35,765 nt of DNA from Bacteroidales bacterium (GCA_910575545.1 CAJTFH010000027.1:1-35765), one strand, 5' to 3'. Counted from the first letter of the stretch, positions 25,615 through 34,243 are shown. Notes: generated by a model not told the origin, from the letters alone. A program made the numbers and translations.

Positions 25615-26397
25615 TCATTCTCCTTTGGGTTCAACGGTGGTGTCCTTCATGTCGCCAAGAGGATAATGGGCAAACATGTGTTCGGCCATCCATTTGTTAG
25701 ATTTGTCAGGAGTCATCTTCCAGCCCGACGAGCAGGTCGATACAACCTCAACAAAAGATGTGCCCTTCTTCGCTTTCGCGTTAAGGAATGCCTTTTTCAG
25801 GGCTGCCTTAGCCTTGCGCACAGCCGCTGGTGTATGCACAGCCTGGCGTGTCACATAGCATGTGCCGTCTAGCAGACTCACAACATTGGCAACCCGAAGG
25901 GGGAAACCGTTCAGGTCGGTGCGGCGCCCGTAGGGGGTCGTAGCCGTCTTGGCACCTTCAAGCGTGCAAGGCGACATCTGCCCACCCGTCATGCCGTAGA
26001 TACCATTGTTAATCATTATAATAACAATATTCTCACCACGTGTGCACGCATGAATCGTCTCTGCCGAACCGATAGCTGCAAGGTCGCCGTCACCCTGATA
26101 TGTGAACACAACTTTTTCGGGATGCAGACGGCTTACTGCCGTAGCCAATGCCGGTGCGCGGCCGTGGGCGGCCTCAACCCAATCACAGTCGATATAATTA
26201 TAGGCGAATACCGAGCACCCCACAGGAGCTATACCGATGGCATCGGCTTCCAGGCCGAGCTCGTCTATGACTTCGGCCACCAGTTTGTGCACAACCCCAT
26301 GGCTGCAACCCGGGCAGTAGTGCATCACATTCTCGTCGAGCAGTCGCGGACGGGAGTATACTTTATTCTCAGGTTTGATTATCTCTTCGCGTTTCAT
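25615..26397 (-). CDS. korB: 2-oxoacid:ferredoxin oxidoreductase beta subunit, TPP-binding (KorB)
   Basis: The 260-residue beta subunit holds the thiamine diphosphate site: YCPGCSHG near the start supplies Fe-S or active-site cysteines, GDGDLAAIG is the magnesium/TPP motif, and NNGIYGMTGGQ completes it. HGRAPALATA before it is also typical. The start ATG overlaps the alpha-subunit stop by 4 bases. As part of KorDABC it decarboxylates a 2-oxoacid (2-oxoglutarate or a branched-chain oxoacid) with ferredoxin as acceptor in anaerobic metabolism. Confidence 0.95.
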   Translation of the reverse strand: MKREEIIKPENKVYSRPRLLDENVMHYCPGCSHGVVHKLVAEVIDELGLEADAIGIAPVGCSVFAYNYIDCDWVEAAHGRAPALATAVSRLHPEKVVFTYQGDGDLAAIGSAETIHACTRGENIVIIMINNGIYGMTGGQMSPCTLEGAKTATTPYGRRTDLNGFPLRVANVVSLLDGTCYVTRQAVHTPAAVRKAKAALKKAFLNAKAKKGTSFVEVVSTCSSGWKMTPDKSNKWMAEHMFAHYPLGDMKDTTVEPKGE

Positions 26398-27494
26398 GCT
26401 TTACTGTCTGAAGGGTTGATGAAATCTTTTTTCAATGCGTCGAGCACCTCCTGCGGGTTGGGCACAATGCCTCCCATACGGCCGAAATGCTTCACCGGCA
26501 CACTGTCGCTCACAGCCAGGCGCACATCCTCAATCATCTGTCCGGCATTAAGTTCCACACAAAGAATGCCTTTCACATTCTTTGCTGCATCACGGATTGC
26601 ATCATAGGGGAACGGCCAAAGGGTTATCGGACGCACAATACCGATCTTGATGCCCTCTTTACGGGCTTCCTCTATCGCTTTTAGGCAGATGCGCGCTATC
26701 GAGCCGAAAGCAACAATCAGATAATCGGCATCTTCGGTAAACCTGGCCTCATAACGGACTTCGTTTTTCTCAATCTCAGCATATGTGCGCTGGAAGCGTT
26801 CATTGTTCTTCTCCATGACAGCCGAATCAAGCTCCAGCGATGTCACGATATTACGCTTCCTGCCGCCCTCCTTACCTGTGACAGCCCACGGGCACTGGCG
26901 TTTGATTTCTTCATTGGTGCGGCGCTCACGCTGCGGCGGAAGCACAACCTTCTCCATCATCTGGCCAACAATACCGTCGGCAAGAATCATCGACGGGGTG
27001 CGGTACTTGAACGCAAGGTCAAATCCGAGACCCACGAAATCGGCCATCTCCTGCACCGTCGAAGGAGCAAGCACAATCAGATGGTAGTCGCCATGGCCTC
27101 CACCCTTGGTAGCCTGGAAATAATCACTCTGCGACGGATGGATGGTACCCAGCCCCGGGCCGCCACGCATAACGTTAACTATCAGCGCCGGCAGCTCCGA
27201 TGCCGCCAGATAAGAGATGCCCTCCTGCATAAGGCTCACACCGGGCGACGACGAAGAAGTCATGACGGCCTTCCCCGTTGCAGCCCCGCCATAAACCATA
27301 TTGATTGAGGCAACCTCGCTCTCAGCCTGGAGCACTACCATTCCGGTTGTCTCCCAAGGCATCAACGCTTCCAATGTCTCAAGCACCTCCGACTGGGGAG
27401 TGATGGGATAACCGAAATAACCATCAGCGCCATAACGGATAGCCGCATGGGCGATAGCCTCGTTACCCTTCATCAATTTTATTTCATCTTTCAT
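26394..27494 (-). CDS. korA: 2-oxoacid:ferredoxin oxidoreductase alpha subunit (KorA/VorB-like)
   Basis: The 366-residue alpha subunit has the pyrimidine-binding domain start KGNEAIAHAAIRYGADGYFGYPITPQSEVLE, with the conserved YPITP motif, then TSSSSPGVSLMQEGISYLA and a C-terminal transketolase-like domain. Homologues are named 2-oxoglutarate or 3-methyl-2-oxobutanoate (VorB) oxidoreductase; the sequence alone does not choose the substrate. It lies 8 bases after the ferredoxin gene and overlaps korB by 4 bases. Confidence 0.94.
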   Translation of the reverse strand: MKDEIKLMKGNEAIAHAAIRYGADGYFGYPITPQSEVLETLEALMPWETTGMVVLQAESEVASINMVYGGAATGKAVMTSSSSPGVSLMQEGISYLAASELPALIVNVMRGGPGLGTIHPSQSDYFQATKGGGHGDYHLIVLAPSTVQEMADFVGLGFDLAFKYRTPSMILADGIVGQMMEKVVLPPQRERRTNEEIKRQCPWAVTGKEGGRKRNIVTSLELDSAVMEKNNERFQRTYAEIEKNEVRYEARFTEDADYLIVAFGSIARICLKAIEEARKEGIKIGIVRPITLWPFPYDAIRDAAKNVKGILCVELNAGQMIEDVRLAVSDSVPVKHFGRMGGIVPNPQEVLDALKKDFINPSDSKA

Positions 27495-27502
27495 GGATCA
27501 AC

Positions 27503-27733
27503 TTATTTTTCTATCACTTTATACACTTCAATACACGCGTCCGGACACACCATCGCACAGGCGGCGCACCCTATGCAGGCCTCCTCGTTGCGGGGATATG
27601 CAAAATGATAGCCCCGGTCGTTAACCTCCTTCGGCTGGAGGGCGAGAACATCACACGGGCACGCCACAACACACAGGTCGCACCCCTTGCACCGTTCTCT
27701 CTCAATGGTCACAGCTCCTTGTATTTTTGCCAT
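27503..27733 (-). CDS. korD: Two-[4Fe-4S] ferredoxin subunit of the 2-oxoacid oxidoreductase (KorD)
   Basis: This 76-residue ferredoxin has two CxxCxxCxxxCP clusters: CKGCDLCVVACP at 17-28 and CIGCAACAMVCP near 53-64. It passes electrons from the TPP enzyme to the soluble ferredoxin pool. First gene of the four-gene minus-strand operon korD-korA-korB-korC, with 8 bases before korA. Confidence 0.95.
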   Translation of the reverse strand: MAKIQGAVTIERERCKGCDLCVVACPCDVLALQPKEVNDRGYHFAYPRNEEACIGCAACAMVCPDACIEVYKVIEK

Positions 27734-27893
27734 GTCATCACGATTTATAGGTTAATGAATCTTGTCTCTTACTCCTTAGAGTGGCGAATTTAACTCCGAC
27801 ACACTCCTGATATGCGGTAAGCATATGAATGCCGGCCAGAGCCAATCAAATCCCTGCAAACGGAATTTAATCCCTGCCCTTTAACCCACACCG

Positions 27894-27924
27894 CAAAATT
27901 AGCATTTATTTTCTAATTTCCAAG
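27894..27924 (-). promoter_or_regulatory. Promoter of the kor operon
   Basis: On the minus strand CTTG (27924-27921) and TAATTTTG (27901-27894) have a 19-base spacer. The leader to korD would be about 155 bases and contains the repeated words AATCCCTGC at about 27848 and 27869; no known leader structure is recognised. Confidence 0.65.
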
Positions 27925-28069
27925 CGTTTTGACAAGAACCTGCTTTAAAACATTTTTCTCGACCCCTCCAGCCAAATAAATCCACACTTCCGAATCCACT
28001 GTTCATACGACCATCCGCACCTCTATACCATCCGCAACCCCAGCATCCCGCACAAATATATACATACGC

Positions 28070-28116
28070 ACAAAAAGGCGGAACTGCCTTTAACCCGAAG
28101 GCTAAAGACAGTTCCT
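28070..28116 (-). terminator. Intrinsic terminator behind the tRNA-Val genes
   Basis: Minus strand GGAACTGTCTTTAGCC pairs with its near complement ending CAGTTCC around a TTCG loop, and is followed by GCCTTTTTGTG. It lies about 20 bases after the second tRNA-Val and closes a two-tRNA transcript. Confidence 0.85.
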
Positions 28117-28136
28117 ATTGAGTTGGGGAAGGGAAG

Positions 28137-28211
28137 TGGGCGCTGACGGATTCGAACCGCCGACCCTCTGCTTGTAAGGCAGACGCTCTGAACCAGCTGA
28201 GCTAAGCGCCC
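28137..28211 (-). tRNA. tRNA-Val(TAC), copy 1
   Basis: A 75-nt tRNA on the minus strand with acceptor GGGCGCT/AGCGCCC, anticodon loop CTTACAA (TAC), T-arm GGCGGTTCGAATCCGTC and discriminator A. It is identical to the copy at 28336-28410. CCA is not encoded. Confidence 0.97.
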
Positions 28212-28335
28212 TTGCGTGCATTTGGCGAGATGCATGCACCGTTTCTCATTTGTCCCTCGACAGAATGGCATCGCCTGTTGTTTTGGAGCAACGCCCTCTC
28301 CAGGGCCGAAACTTTATGTGCATGAGTTGAAGTGG

Positions 28336-28410
28336 TGGGCGCTGACGGATTCGAACCGCCGACCCTCTGCTTGTAAGGCAGACGCTCTGAACCAGCTGAG
28401 CTAAGCGCCC
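28336..28410 (-). tRNA. tRNA-Val(TAC), copy 2
   Basis: The same 75-nt sequence as the copy at 28137-28211, with anticodon TAC. It is first in the transcript, about 20 bases behind the promoter box at 28431-28438; the spacer between the two tRNAs is 124 bases. Confidence 0.97.
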
Positions 28411-28430
28411 TTCTCGCCTCAAATGCGCTG

Positions 28431-28462
28431 CAAAGTTATGCACTTTTTTCATTCCCACCAAA
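28431..28462 (-). promoter_or_regulatory. Promoter of the tRNA-Val pair
   Basis: TTTG (28462-28459) and TAACTTTG (28438-28431) on the minus strand with a 20-base spacer form a near-consensus Bacteroidota promoter, 21 bases before the first tRNA-Val. Confidence 0.75.
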
Positions 28463-28492
28463 TTTTAGAGCAACTTTTTTCTCCTTTTTTTG

Positions 28493-28500
28493 TAATTTTG
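28493..28500 (+). promoter_or_regulatory. purB promoter, -7 element
   Basis: TAATTTTG is a TAnnTTTG box 68 bases before the purB ATG, divergent from the tRNA-Val promoter. The -33 region is T-rich. Confidence 0.55.
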
Positions 28501-28568
28501 CACCCGGCAAGGGATGAAACACCCTTGTCGACAAACTTCAATAAGGTTCAATTTCACATTTCTTATAT

Positions 28569-29945
28569 ATGGAACTCAGCGCATTAACCGCCATTTCACC
28601 AATCGATGGCCGCTATCGTGGGAAAACATCCGGCCTCGACGATTTTTTTTCTGAATTCGCCCTCATACGCTATCGCGTCAAAGTGGAAATCGAATATTTC
28701 ATAGCACTCGCACAACTGCCATTGCCGCAGTTGACCGGAATCGCGATTTCCGAAAACGGCACCTCGATTACCGACAAACAGGAAATCTACTGCCGTCTGC
28801 GCAGCATTTATGAAAACTTCACAACCGGCGATGCACAACGCATCAAAGACCATGAAGCTGTGACCAACCACGACGTAAAAGCGGTGGAATACTTCCTCAA
28901 GGAGCAATTCGATTCACTCGGCCTGTCGCAATGGAAAGAATTCATCCACTTCGGCCTGACATCGCAAGACATAAACAACACCGCTGTGCCGATGTCCTTG
29001 CGCGATGCCCTCGACAAATCATATCTCCCCCTGCTTGAATCTCTCGTTGAAACCCTCGAACAGCGCGCCGAAGAATGGGCAAGCATACCGATGCTCGCAA
29101 AAACCCATGGACAACCGGCATCCCCCACACGCCTCGGCAAAGAGCTGATGGTCTATGTCTACCGTCTGCGCACCCAGATAAACCAGCTGCGCGCCGTGCC
29201 CGTAAGCGGTAAATTCGGAGGAGCCACAGGCAACTTCAACGCCCACCATGCCGCATACCCCGCCATCGACTGGCCCGCCTTCGCAGCGAAATTCCTCAAA
29301 GACAACCTCCACATCGAAAGAGAATCATTCACAACACAAATTTCAAACTACGACAACCTCGCCGCCCTGTTCGACGCCCTGCGCCGAATCAACACAATCA
29401 TCCTCGACCTCGACCGAGACATATGGATGTATGTGAGCATGGAATATTTCAAACAGAAAATCAAAGCCGGAGAGGTAGGCTCATCAGCCATGCCCCACAA
29501 AGTCAATCCTATCGACTTTGAGAACTCCGAAGGAAACCTCGGCATAGCAAATGCCATATATGCACATCTGGCCCAGAAACTTCCGGTGTCGCGTCTGCAG
29601 CGCGACCTGACCGACTCGACAGTGCTGCGCAACATCGGGGTGCCGATGGCTCATTCCGTAATCGCCTTCCATTCAACCATCAAGGGTCTCGGAAAACTCT
29701 TGCTGAACCGCGATGCAATCGACCGCGACCTCGCCGCAATGTGGAATGTTGTGGCCGAAGGCATACAGACCATCCTACGGCGCGAAGGCTACCCTAAACC
29801 TTATGAAACCCTCAAAGCCCTCACCCGCACAAACGCAGCCGTGACAGCCGAGAGCATCGCCGAATTCATCGACACCCTCGATGTCACACCACAAGTCAAG
29901 ACGGAACTCCACCGTCTCTCACCCTCCACCTACACCGGCTTCTGA
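28569..29945 (+). CDS. purB: Adenylosuccinate lyase
   Basis: PurB cleaves fumarate from SAICAR and from adenylosuccinate in purine synthesis. The 458-residue protein is of the fumarase/aspartase superfamily, in the form close to E. coli PurB. The N-terminal SPIDGRY motif is present, then TSQDINNT, KTHGQPASPT and the lyase signature GSSAMPHKVNPIDFENSEGN with the catalytic Ser loop. Length and motifs are intact. A strong intrinsic terminator follows at 29982-30016. Confidence 0.97.
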   Translation: MELSALTAISPIDGRYRGKTSGLDDFFSEFALIRYRVKVEIEYFIALAQLPLPQLTGIAISENGTSITDKQEIYCRLRSIYENFTTGDAQRIKDHEAVTNHDVKAVEYFLKEQFDSLGLSQWKEFIHFGLTSQDINNTAVPMSLRDALDKSYLPLLESLVETLEQRAEEWASIPMLAKTHGQPASPTRLGKELMVYVYRLRTQINQLRAVPVSGKFGGATGNFNAHHAAYPAIDWPAFAAKFLKDNLHIERESFTTQISNYDNLAALFDALRRINTIILDLDRDIWMYVSMEYFKQKIKAGEVGSSAMPHKVNPIDFENSEGNLGIANAIYAHLAQKLPVSRLQRDLTDSTVLRNIGVPMAHSVIAFHSTIKGLGKLLLNRDAIDRDLAAMWNVVAEGIQTILRREGYPKPYETLKALTRTNAAVTAESIAEFIDTLDVTPQVKTELHRLSPSTYTGF

Positions 29946-29981
29946 CCCGACAGGCAAAAAACTGTCCCGATAAAAACACAT

Positions 29982-30016
29982 GGCGTTGTGTCGAAATTCG
30001 ACCAACGCCTTTTTGG
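29982..30016 (+). terminator. Intrinsic terminator of purB
   Basis: GGCGTTG (29982-29988) pairs with CAACGCC (30003-30009), with an inner GTCGA/TCGAC stem, followed by TTTTT. It lies 36 bases past the purB stop. Its GTTGTGTCGAAA arm resembles the end of the repeat at 24839-25046. Confidence 0.85.
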
Positions 30017-30259
30017 CATCCGGATGGAGAGGGTGCTGTCAGAATGGTTCAGATGGTAGGAGCCTGAGGGTGAGGGTGAAGGGAGTTGACTAAGGTCAAT
30101 GACCGAACCCGAAGCCCTCGGGCGACGACCCAGATGAGCCATTATGACACACCCTCTTGTTATATGACTAAACGATAGCCAACGGATTTACAATGACAAC
30201 ATCTCACAACGATGCATTCAAAGCATTCCCGAGTTAAGCGATTTTCCAGCAACCAGACC
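30017..30259. other. Gap between purB and rpiB with repeat copy 2
   Basis: No gene is supported here. At 30133-30143 it carries GATGAGCCATT followed by ATGACACACCC, as in the gap at 25024-25043. A purine-rich stretch (about 30055-30085, GAGGGTGAGGGTGAAGGG) precedes it. Confidence 0.4.
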
Positions 30260-30688
30260 TTACTTCACAGCAATCTTATCAACACGGCGCTGGTGGCGGC
30301 CACCCTCAAAAGGTGTCGACAAAAACACATCCACAATACTCAATGCAACCTCAGCCGCTATGAACCGCGCCGGCAAGACAAGCACATTGGCATCATTGTG
30401 ACGTCGTGCAAGCTCAGCAAGCTCCTCAGTCCAGCACAATGCCGCGCGGATGCCCTGGTGTTTGTTAAGCGTCATGGCAATCCCATTGCCAGAGCCACAC
30501 ATAGCGATGCCGGGATAGCATTTGCCCGATTCAATCGCAAGCGCACAAGGATGCGCAAAATCAGGATAATCGCAACTTTCTGCACCGAAAGTGCCGAAAT
30601 CCTCAAAATCGCGGCCTTTAGCTTCCAGATATCCCTCAATAATGGATTTAAGTTCGTAACCGGCATGGTCACTGCATAGTGCTATCAT
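30260..30688 (-). CDS. rpiB: Ribose 5-phosphate isomerase B
   Basis: RpiB interconverts ribose 5-phosphate and ribulose 5-phosphate. The 142-residue protein begins IALCSDHAGYELK, then DYPDFAHP, GIAMCGSGNGIAMTLNKHQGIRAALC with the active-site Cys and GSGNG loop, and RHNDANVLVLPAR. The ATG at 30688 is preferred; it sits inside the end of the DUF6048 gene with a 20-base overlap. Last gene of the five-gene minus-strand unit. Confidence 0.95.
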   Translation of the reverse strand: MIALCSDHAGYELKSIIEGYLEAKGRDFEDFGTFGAESCDYPDFAHPCALAIESGKCYPGIAMCGSGNGIAMTLNKHQGIRAALCWTEELAELARRHNDANVLVLPARFIAAEVALSIVDVFLSTPFEGGRHQRRVDKIAVK

Positions 30689-31583
30689 CTTCTTCAATCA
30701 AGTTATTATTAGATATTTCTTTCTTTTTAAGAGGTATTGTATATATAATCGAGAACGAACCTGTGATGGCTCCGTTACGCGAACCATAACCGGGAATATA
30801 CCACGGCTCCCCATAAGCAGCCTTAGATTCATGGAGCTTCGCCTTGTAACGTATGTTCCACCCCATCGACACAGGCCCCAGCACCTTCACCCTGATGCCG
30901 AACAGCACCTGCAGATAACTGACCGAACATATCTGACGGGGCACATTGAATGTCGCCGTCTCATCCCAATAGTCTGAATTAAGCCTGACATCATCAATGT
31001 CATAACCGAACCGGCTCCACCCGAATCTCAAGCCCGCGAATGCCATGTAATCGGGATTGCTGTTATAAATGAAATTATAATTGCATCCGATTCTGAAATA
31101 AGGGGTGACCGGAACCTTAAAAGTATAATTATTGTCCTGCGGGGTATAATCCGTAGCCCCCAGACCGAATTCCACCACAGGCACATACCGGTTATGCAGA
31201 TTCAACTCCGCCGAAAACTCAACAAGTCCGTAATGCTGCCCGAAAACGCGCATCAACGGATCCCAGACATCAACACCCACCGCAGCAGCATAAAACAATG
31301 GCTGGATCATCTTGGGAATCTTCCCCGTATTCAGGTTTGTCGAGTCCACAACCTCCGTCCCGGCAACGGTATCCACATACACAACATTACCCTTGTCATC
31401 ATGATAATGCGCCAGCTTGGAAAAATCAATCGAATCCCCCTCCTGCCGGTTTTCATTCTTCCCCTGAAGCTCTCCCGACGCGCTTTTGACCGGATTCACA
31501 CGTCTTTGTGCCGACACGCCGAAATACCCCGGGACCATCAGCAACACTGCCAATGCACAGACTATCCTCACAAACACCTTCAT
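30669..31583 (-). CDS. DUF6048 family protein, predicted outer-membrane barrel
   Basis: The 304-residue protein has a signal peptide (about 1-25, VSAQ cleavage region), a linker and then a region of short aromatic beta strands (VEFSAELNLHNRYVPVVEFGLG, YFRIGCNYNFIYN), suggesting an outer-membrane beta barrel or barrel-like fold. I place it in the Bacteroidota DUF6048 family by its pairing with the DUF6452 lipoprotein gene upstream, which it overlaps by 4 bases (ATGA). The C terminus extends past the barrel into an acidic tail. No function is known. Confidence 0.72.
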   Translation of the reverse strand: MKVFVRIVCALAVLLMVPGYFGVSAQRRVNPVKSASGELQGKNENRQEGDSIDFSKLAHYHDDKGNVVYVDTVAGTEVVDSTNLNTGKIPKMIQPLFYAAAVGVDVWDPLMRVFGQHYGLVEFSAELNLHNRYVPVVEFGLGATDYTPQDNNYTFKVPVTPYFRIGCNYNFIYNSNPDYMAFAGLRFGWSRFGYDIDDVRLNSDYWDETATFNVPRQICSVSYLQVLFGIRVKVLGPVSMGWNIRYKAKLHESKAAYGEPWYIPGYGSRNGAITGSFSIIYTIPLKKKEISNNNLIEEDDSTMQ

Positions 31584-32167
31584 TGCCCCGCCTCCTCTCC
31601 GCCGGCATCTCCGGCATCAGATCCGTCTTCATTTAAGTCACCCTCGTCATCCCCCGGCTCTTCCTCTTCAGAGATACGGAAAAACACTCGTATCCGCTCC
31701 ATATCCACATTCGTTATGACCGAGTCCACAACAGCAATCGAATCAATCAGATGCCTGGTATATTCAACACCCGTAATCCGGTATCTGTAATATGCGCCAC
31801 ATTCTTCCGAAGCAAAATACGGTTCGGAAGAATAGCTGAACGTAACAACATCGTCCATCTCCTCATTGTCAATGCCTGGATAAGCATAATGCAAGAAAAA
31901 CGACGTCTTGTCACTGTCGTAACGGAAAGGCAGATAAACCCACGCACGGCTCTCCCCTTTCTCAATCAGCAGCGAATCACCAGGCGCACCCACACCGCCC
32001 ATAACAAGCGAATCAAGCATAACCTGGTTTTGCGTCGCCATCGAATAAAACCCCATCATAGGCAACGCACTCCGGTTGTCGGTGCACCCCTGTGTATTGC
32101 ACCCACCGGAAAGAACAGCCCCGGAAACGGCACCCACCGCAACCGCAATGAAAAGCCTTCCTCTCAT
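31580..32167 (-). CDS. DUF6452 family lipoprotein
   Basis: The 195-residue protein starts at the ATG at 32167 (a TTG is 30 bases upstream). Hydrophobic residues 5-20 lead to Cys23 in SGGC, a lipobox variant, so it is a probable lipoprotein. Two more Cys lie close behind (CNTQGC). The body reads like a beta-sandwich. The last 30 residues are an acidic Glu/Asp/Gly tail. It is coupled to the DUF6048 gene by an ATGA overlap; the pair recurs in Bacteroidota (from memory). Function unknown. Confidence 0.72.
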   Translation of the reverse strand: MRGRLFIAVAVGAVSGAVLSGGCNTQGCTDNRSALPMMGFYSMATQNQVMLDSLVMGGVGAPGDSLLIEKGESRAWVYLPFRYDSDKTSFFLHYAYPGIDNEEMDDVVTFSYSSEPYFASEECGAYYRYRITGVEYTRHLIDSIAVVDSVITNVDMERIRVFFRISEEEEPGDDEGDLNEDGSDAGDAGGEEAGQ

Positions 32168-32226
32168 CCATTTATTATGTAACACATTGCGTAACAATCC
32201 AATTCCGTTTTAATCTATCCCTCTGT

Positions 32227-33195
32227 TCACTGTTTCGGCATATCGCCAACCTCCTCCTCAATCTCATAATCATTGCGGCGCAGTGAATTTCTGACAACAA
32301 GCTCCCCTATGAAACCGGTCAGGAACAATTGAGTGCCAAGAATCATCATTGTCAAGGCAATGTAGAAATACGGCGAATTTGTCACAAGCGTATAATGGCC
32401 ACCCGAATGCATCGCATACAGCTTCGCAACCCCGACAATAACAACCGCAACAAAACCAAGCATAAACATCAAAGACCCTAAAAGCCCGAAAAAATGCATC
32501 GGCTTGATCCCGAACTTGTTCGTAAACCACAAAGTCGCCAAATCAAGATAACCGTTGACAAAACGGTCCAGACCGAATTTTGTCTTTCCGTATTTCCTCG
32601 CCTGATGCTTAACCACCTTCTCCCCTATTTTATTGAAACCTGCATTCTTGGCAAGATACGGAATATAGCGGTGCATGTCGCCATAGACCTCTATGTGCTT
32701 CACAACCTTACGCCTGTACGCCTTCAGGCCGCAGTTGAAATCATGAAGATTATGGATACCGCTGACCCTTCGCGCCGTGGCATTAAACAACTTCGTAGGC
32801 AGCGTTTTCGACAAAGGGTCGTAACGTTTCTGCTTCCAGCCGCTGACAAGGTCATACCCATCTTCAACAATCATCCTGTATAATTCCGGAATCTCATCGG
32901 GTGAATCCTGCAGATCCGCATCCATCGTAATCACCACATCCCCTTGCGCGCGGGCAAAACCCGTATTCAAAGCCGGAGACTTCCCATAATTTCTCCGGAA
33001 ACAAATCCCCTTCACGGCATCATTCTCCCGGGCCAACCCCTCGATAACAGCCCACGACTCATCTGTCGAACCGTCATTGACATATATCACCTCATAGCTG
33101 AACCCATTCTCAGCCATGACTCTGCTAATCCAGGCCTGCAGTTCAGGTAGTGACTCAGCCTCGTTATAGAGAGGCACAACAACCGATATATCCAT
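32227..33195 (-). CDS. GT2 family glycosyltransferase, polyprenyl-phosphate type
   Basis: The 322-residue protein has a GT-A domain: VVPLYNEAESL, VNDGSTDES, and the metal-binding DAD in MDADLQDSPDEIPEL. A QARKYGKTKFG segment follows, then two C-terminal transmembrane helices (about 235-260 and 275-300). This is the DPM1/GtrB/ArnC arrangement, which moves a sugar from a nucleotide donor to undecaprenyl phosphate at the inner membrane. The sugar is unknown. It follows a DUF4199 gene 75 bases upstream, a common Bacteroidota neighbourhood. Confidence 0.9.
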   Translation of the reverse strand: MDISVVVPLYNEAESLPELQAWISRVMAENGFSYEVIYVNDGSTDESWAVIEGLARENDAVKGICFRRNYGKSPALNTGFARAQGDVVITMDADLQDSPDEIPELYRMIVEDGYDLVSGWKQKRYDPLSKTLPTKLFNATARRVSGIHNLHDFNCGLKAYRRKVVKHIEVYGDMHRYIPYLAKNAGFNKIGEKVVKHQARKYGKTKFGLDRFVNGYLDLATLWFTNKFGIKPMHFFGLLGSLMFMLGFVAVVIVGVAKLYAMHSGGHYTLVTNSPYFYIALTMMILGTQLFLTGFIGELVVRNSLRRNDYEIEEEVGDMPKQ

Positions 33196-33269
33196 TATAA
33201 TCTATTAATCTGCGCTGCCATAGCGCCAATTGTCAACCATTATTGAACTCACAACAAAAAGCTGCCACC

Positions 33270-33851
33270 TCATCGGCGACGAACCTTACCCGCCTTAACC
33301 AATCCTGCCACGACCATCGAAAGCACAGAACCGGAGAACATCGTCATCCACATCCACACCATCACAATCGTGGAAGGAGCCGGAACAGCCCCGCTATCGG
33401 CAATCATTCGCAATTCATCGGCCATGACCACAGCTGTTTCTGATGACAGCTCCGAATAATACTCAATACCCATGTCCAGCGCCCGCATCATAAAGCCGGA
33501 ATCAATCCAACGCAGATAAACGAAACTCCCCAAACCGAGAATCACACTTGCACAGGCAAACATTGTTATCCCCTGCATCCATAGCGCTGAGAACGTCGTC
33601 AATCCATAAGCCGCCACATGAGTCCGCCTCAAAAAATAATACGTCAGAAATGGAACGCCAAGCAACAACACAATCGCCCCCAGATTAAGCAAAGGAAAGT
33701 CAAGCGACAGAGCCATCAGCACAAAAGCCAACGTCAGACATAAGCCGAGCCATAGCCCGTCATCAGCCCCGCGTGCATAAATATTCTTCACCTTTCCGGA
33801 AGCATTGCCTCCCTCATTCTGCCCGTCAAACTCCATCATATTAAAACTCAT
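33270..33851 (-). CDS. DUF4199 family membrane protein
   Basis: The 193-residue protein has four predicted transmembrane helices (about 30-45, 50-70, 80-105 and 155-180) with a charged N terminus and a basic C terminus (VKAGKVRRR). The first two helices and the fourth have the DUF4199 look. It is probably an inner-membrane protein encoded with the glycosyltransferase that follows; no function is assigned. The ATG at 33851 (MSFNMMEFDG) is used; GTG at 33893 is too far upstream, and ATGs at 33839 and 33836 are alternatives. Confidence 0.78.
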   Translation of the reverse strand: MSFNMMEFDGQNEGGNASGKVKNIYARGADDGLWLGLCLTLAFVLMALSLDFPLLNLGAIVLLLGVPFLTYYFLRRTHVAAYGLTTFSALWMQGITMFACASVILGLGSFVYLRWIDSGFMMRALDMGIEYYSELSSETAVVMADELRMIADSGAVPAPSTIVMVWMWMTMFSGSVLSMVVAGLVKAGKVRRR

Positions 33852-33980
33852 GCGCAATATCCGACTGATTATCAACAACACCCAATCAGGCACCCCGGCA
33901 ATAGAGCAAAAAGCTTGTCAGGCCTCCACGGATGTTTTATAATGCCGGTTATTGGAAAACATCCAAAAACCTTCAATTAG

Positions 33981-33988
33981 CAAAATTA
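33981..33988 (-). promoter_or_regulatory. Promoter of the DUF4199-GT2-DUF6452-DUF6048-rpiB unit
   Basis: TAATTTTG (33988-33981, minus strand) matches the -7 element. A TTTA/CTTTAG stretch lies about 18 bases upstream. The leader to the DUF4199 ATG would be about 123 bases. Confidence 0.55.
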
Positions 33989-34013
33989 CGAAATTTTATC
34001 CACACTAAAGTCC

Positions 34014-34220
34014 CTAAAAGTCCGAAAAATCCATAACACCTGTAACCCGATAAAACACTACATATTCAAGCAGCCCATCCCCTCGCACACCGGCCCCACA
34101 ATGGACTGCAAGAAACAGCTGACCCCAAAATCCATTACCACGGATTTTCAGACTGTCGTCGGAAAAATCCGGGTCATGCAGAGCAAGCCCCGCACGACCC
34201 GGCAAATAGGTGCGCGTCAT
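34014..34220 (-). CDS. Possible small protein (unrecognised), or a leader RNA
   Basis: A 68-residue frame from the ATG at 34220 (GTG at 34241 extends it) lies close behind a TATATTTG box. The product is mostly hydrophobic and glycine-rich near the middle and has no recognised family. The DNA also contains three copies of one 7-base arm that could pair in two ways (see findings), so this may instead be a regulatory RNA. Either reading is weak. Confidence 0.28.
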   Translation of the reverse strand: MTRTYLPGRAGLALHDPDFSDDSLKIRGNGFWGQLFLAVHCGAGVRGDGLLEYVVFYRVTGVMDFSDF

Positions 34221-34243
34221 CCCGACGATTCCATTTTTCACTG

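Noticed and set aside
29930-30142. A 70-residue minus-strand ORF over the purB terminator
   Set aside because: It covers the purB terminator and the repeat word, overlaps the purB end and shows no family features.
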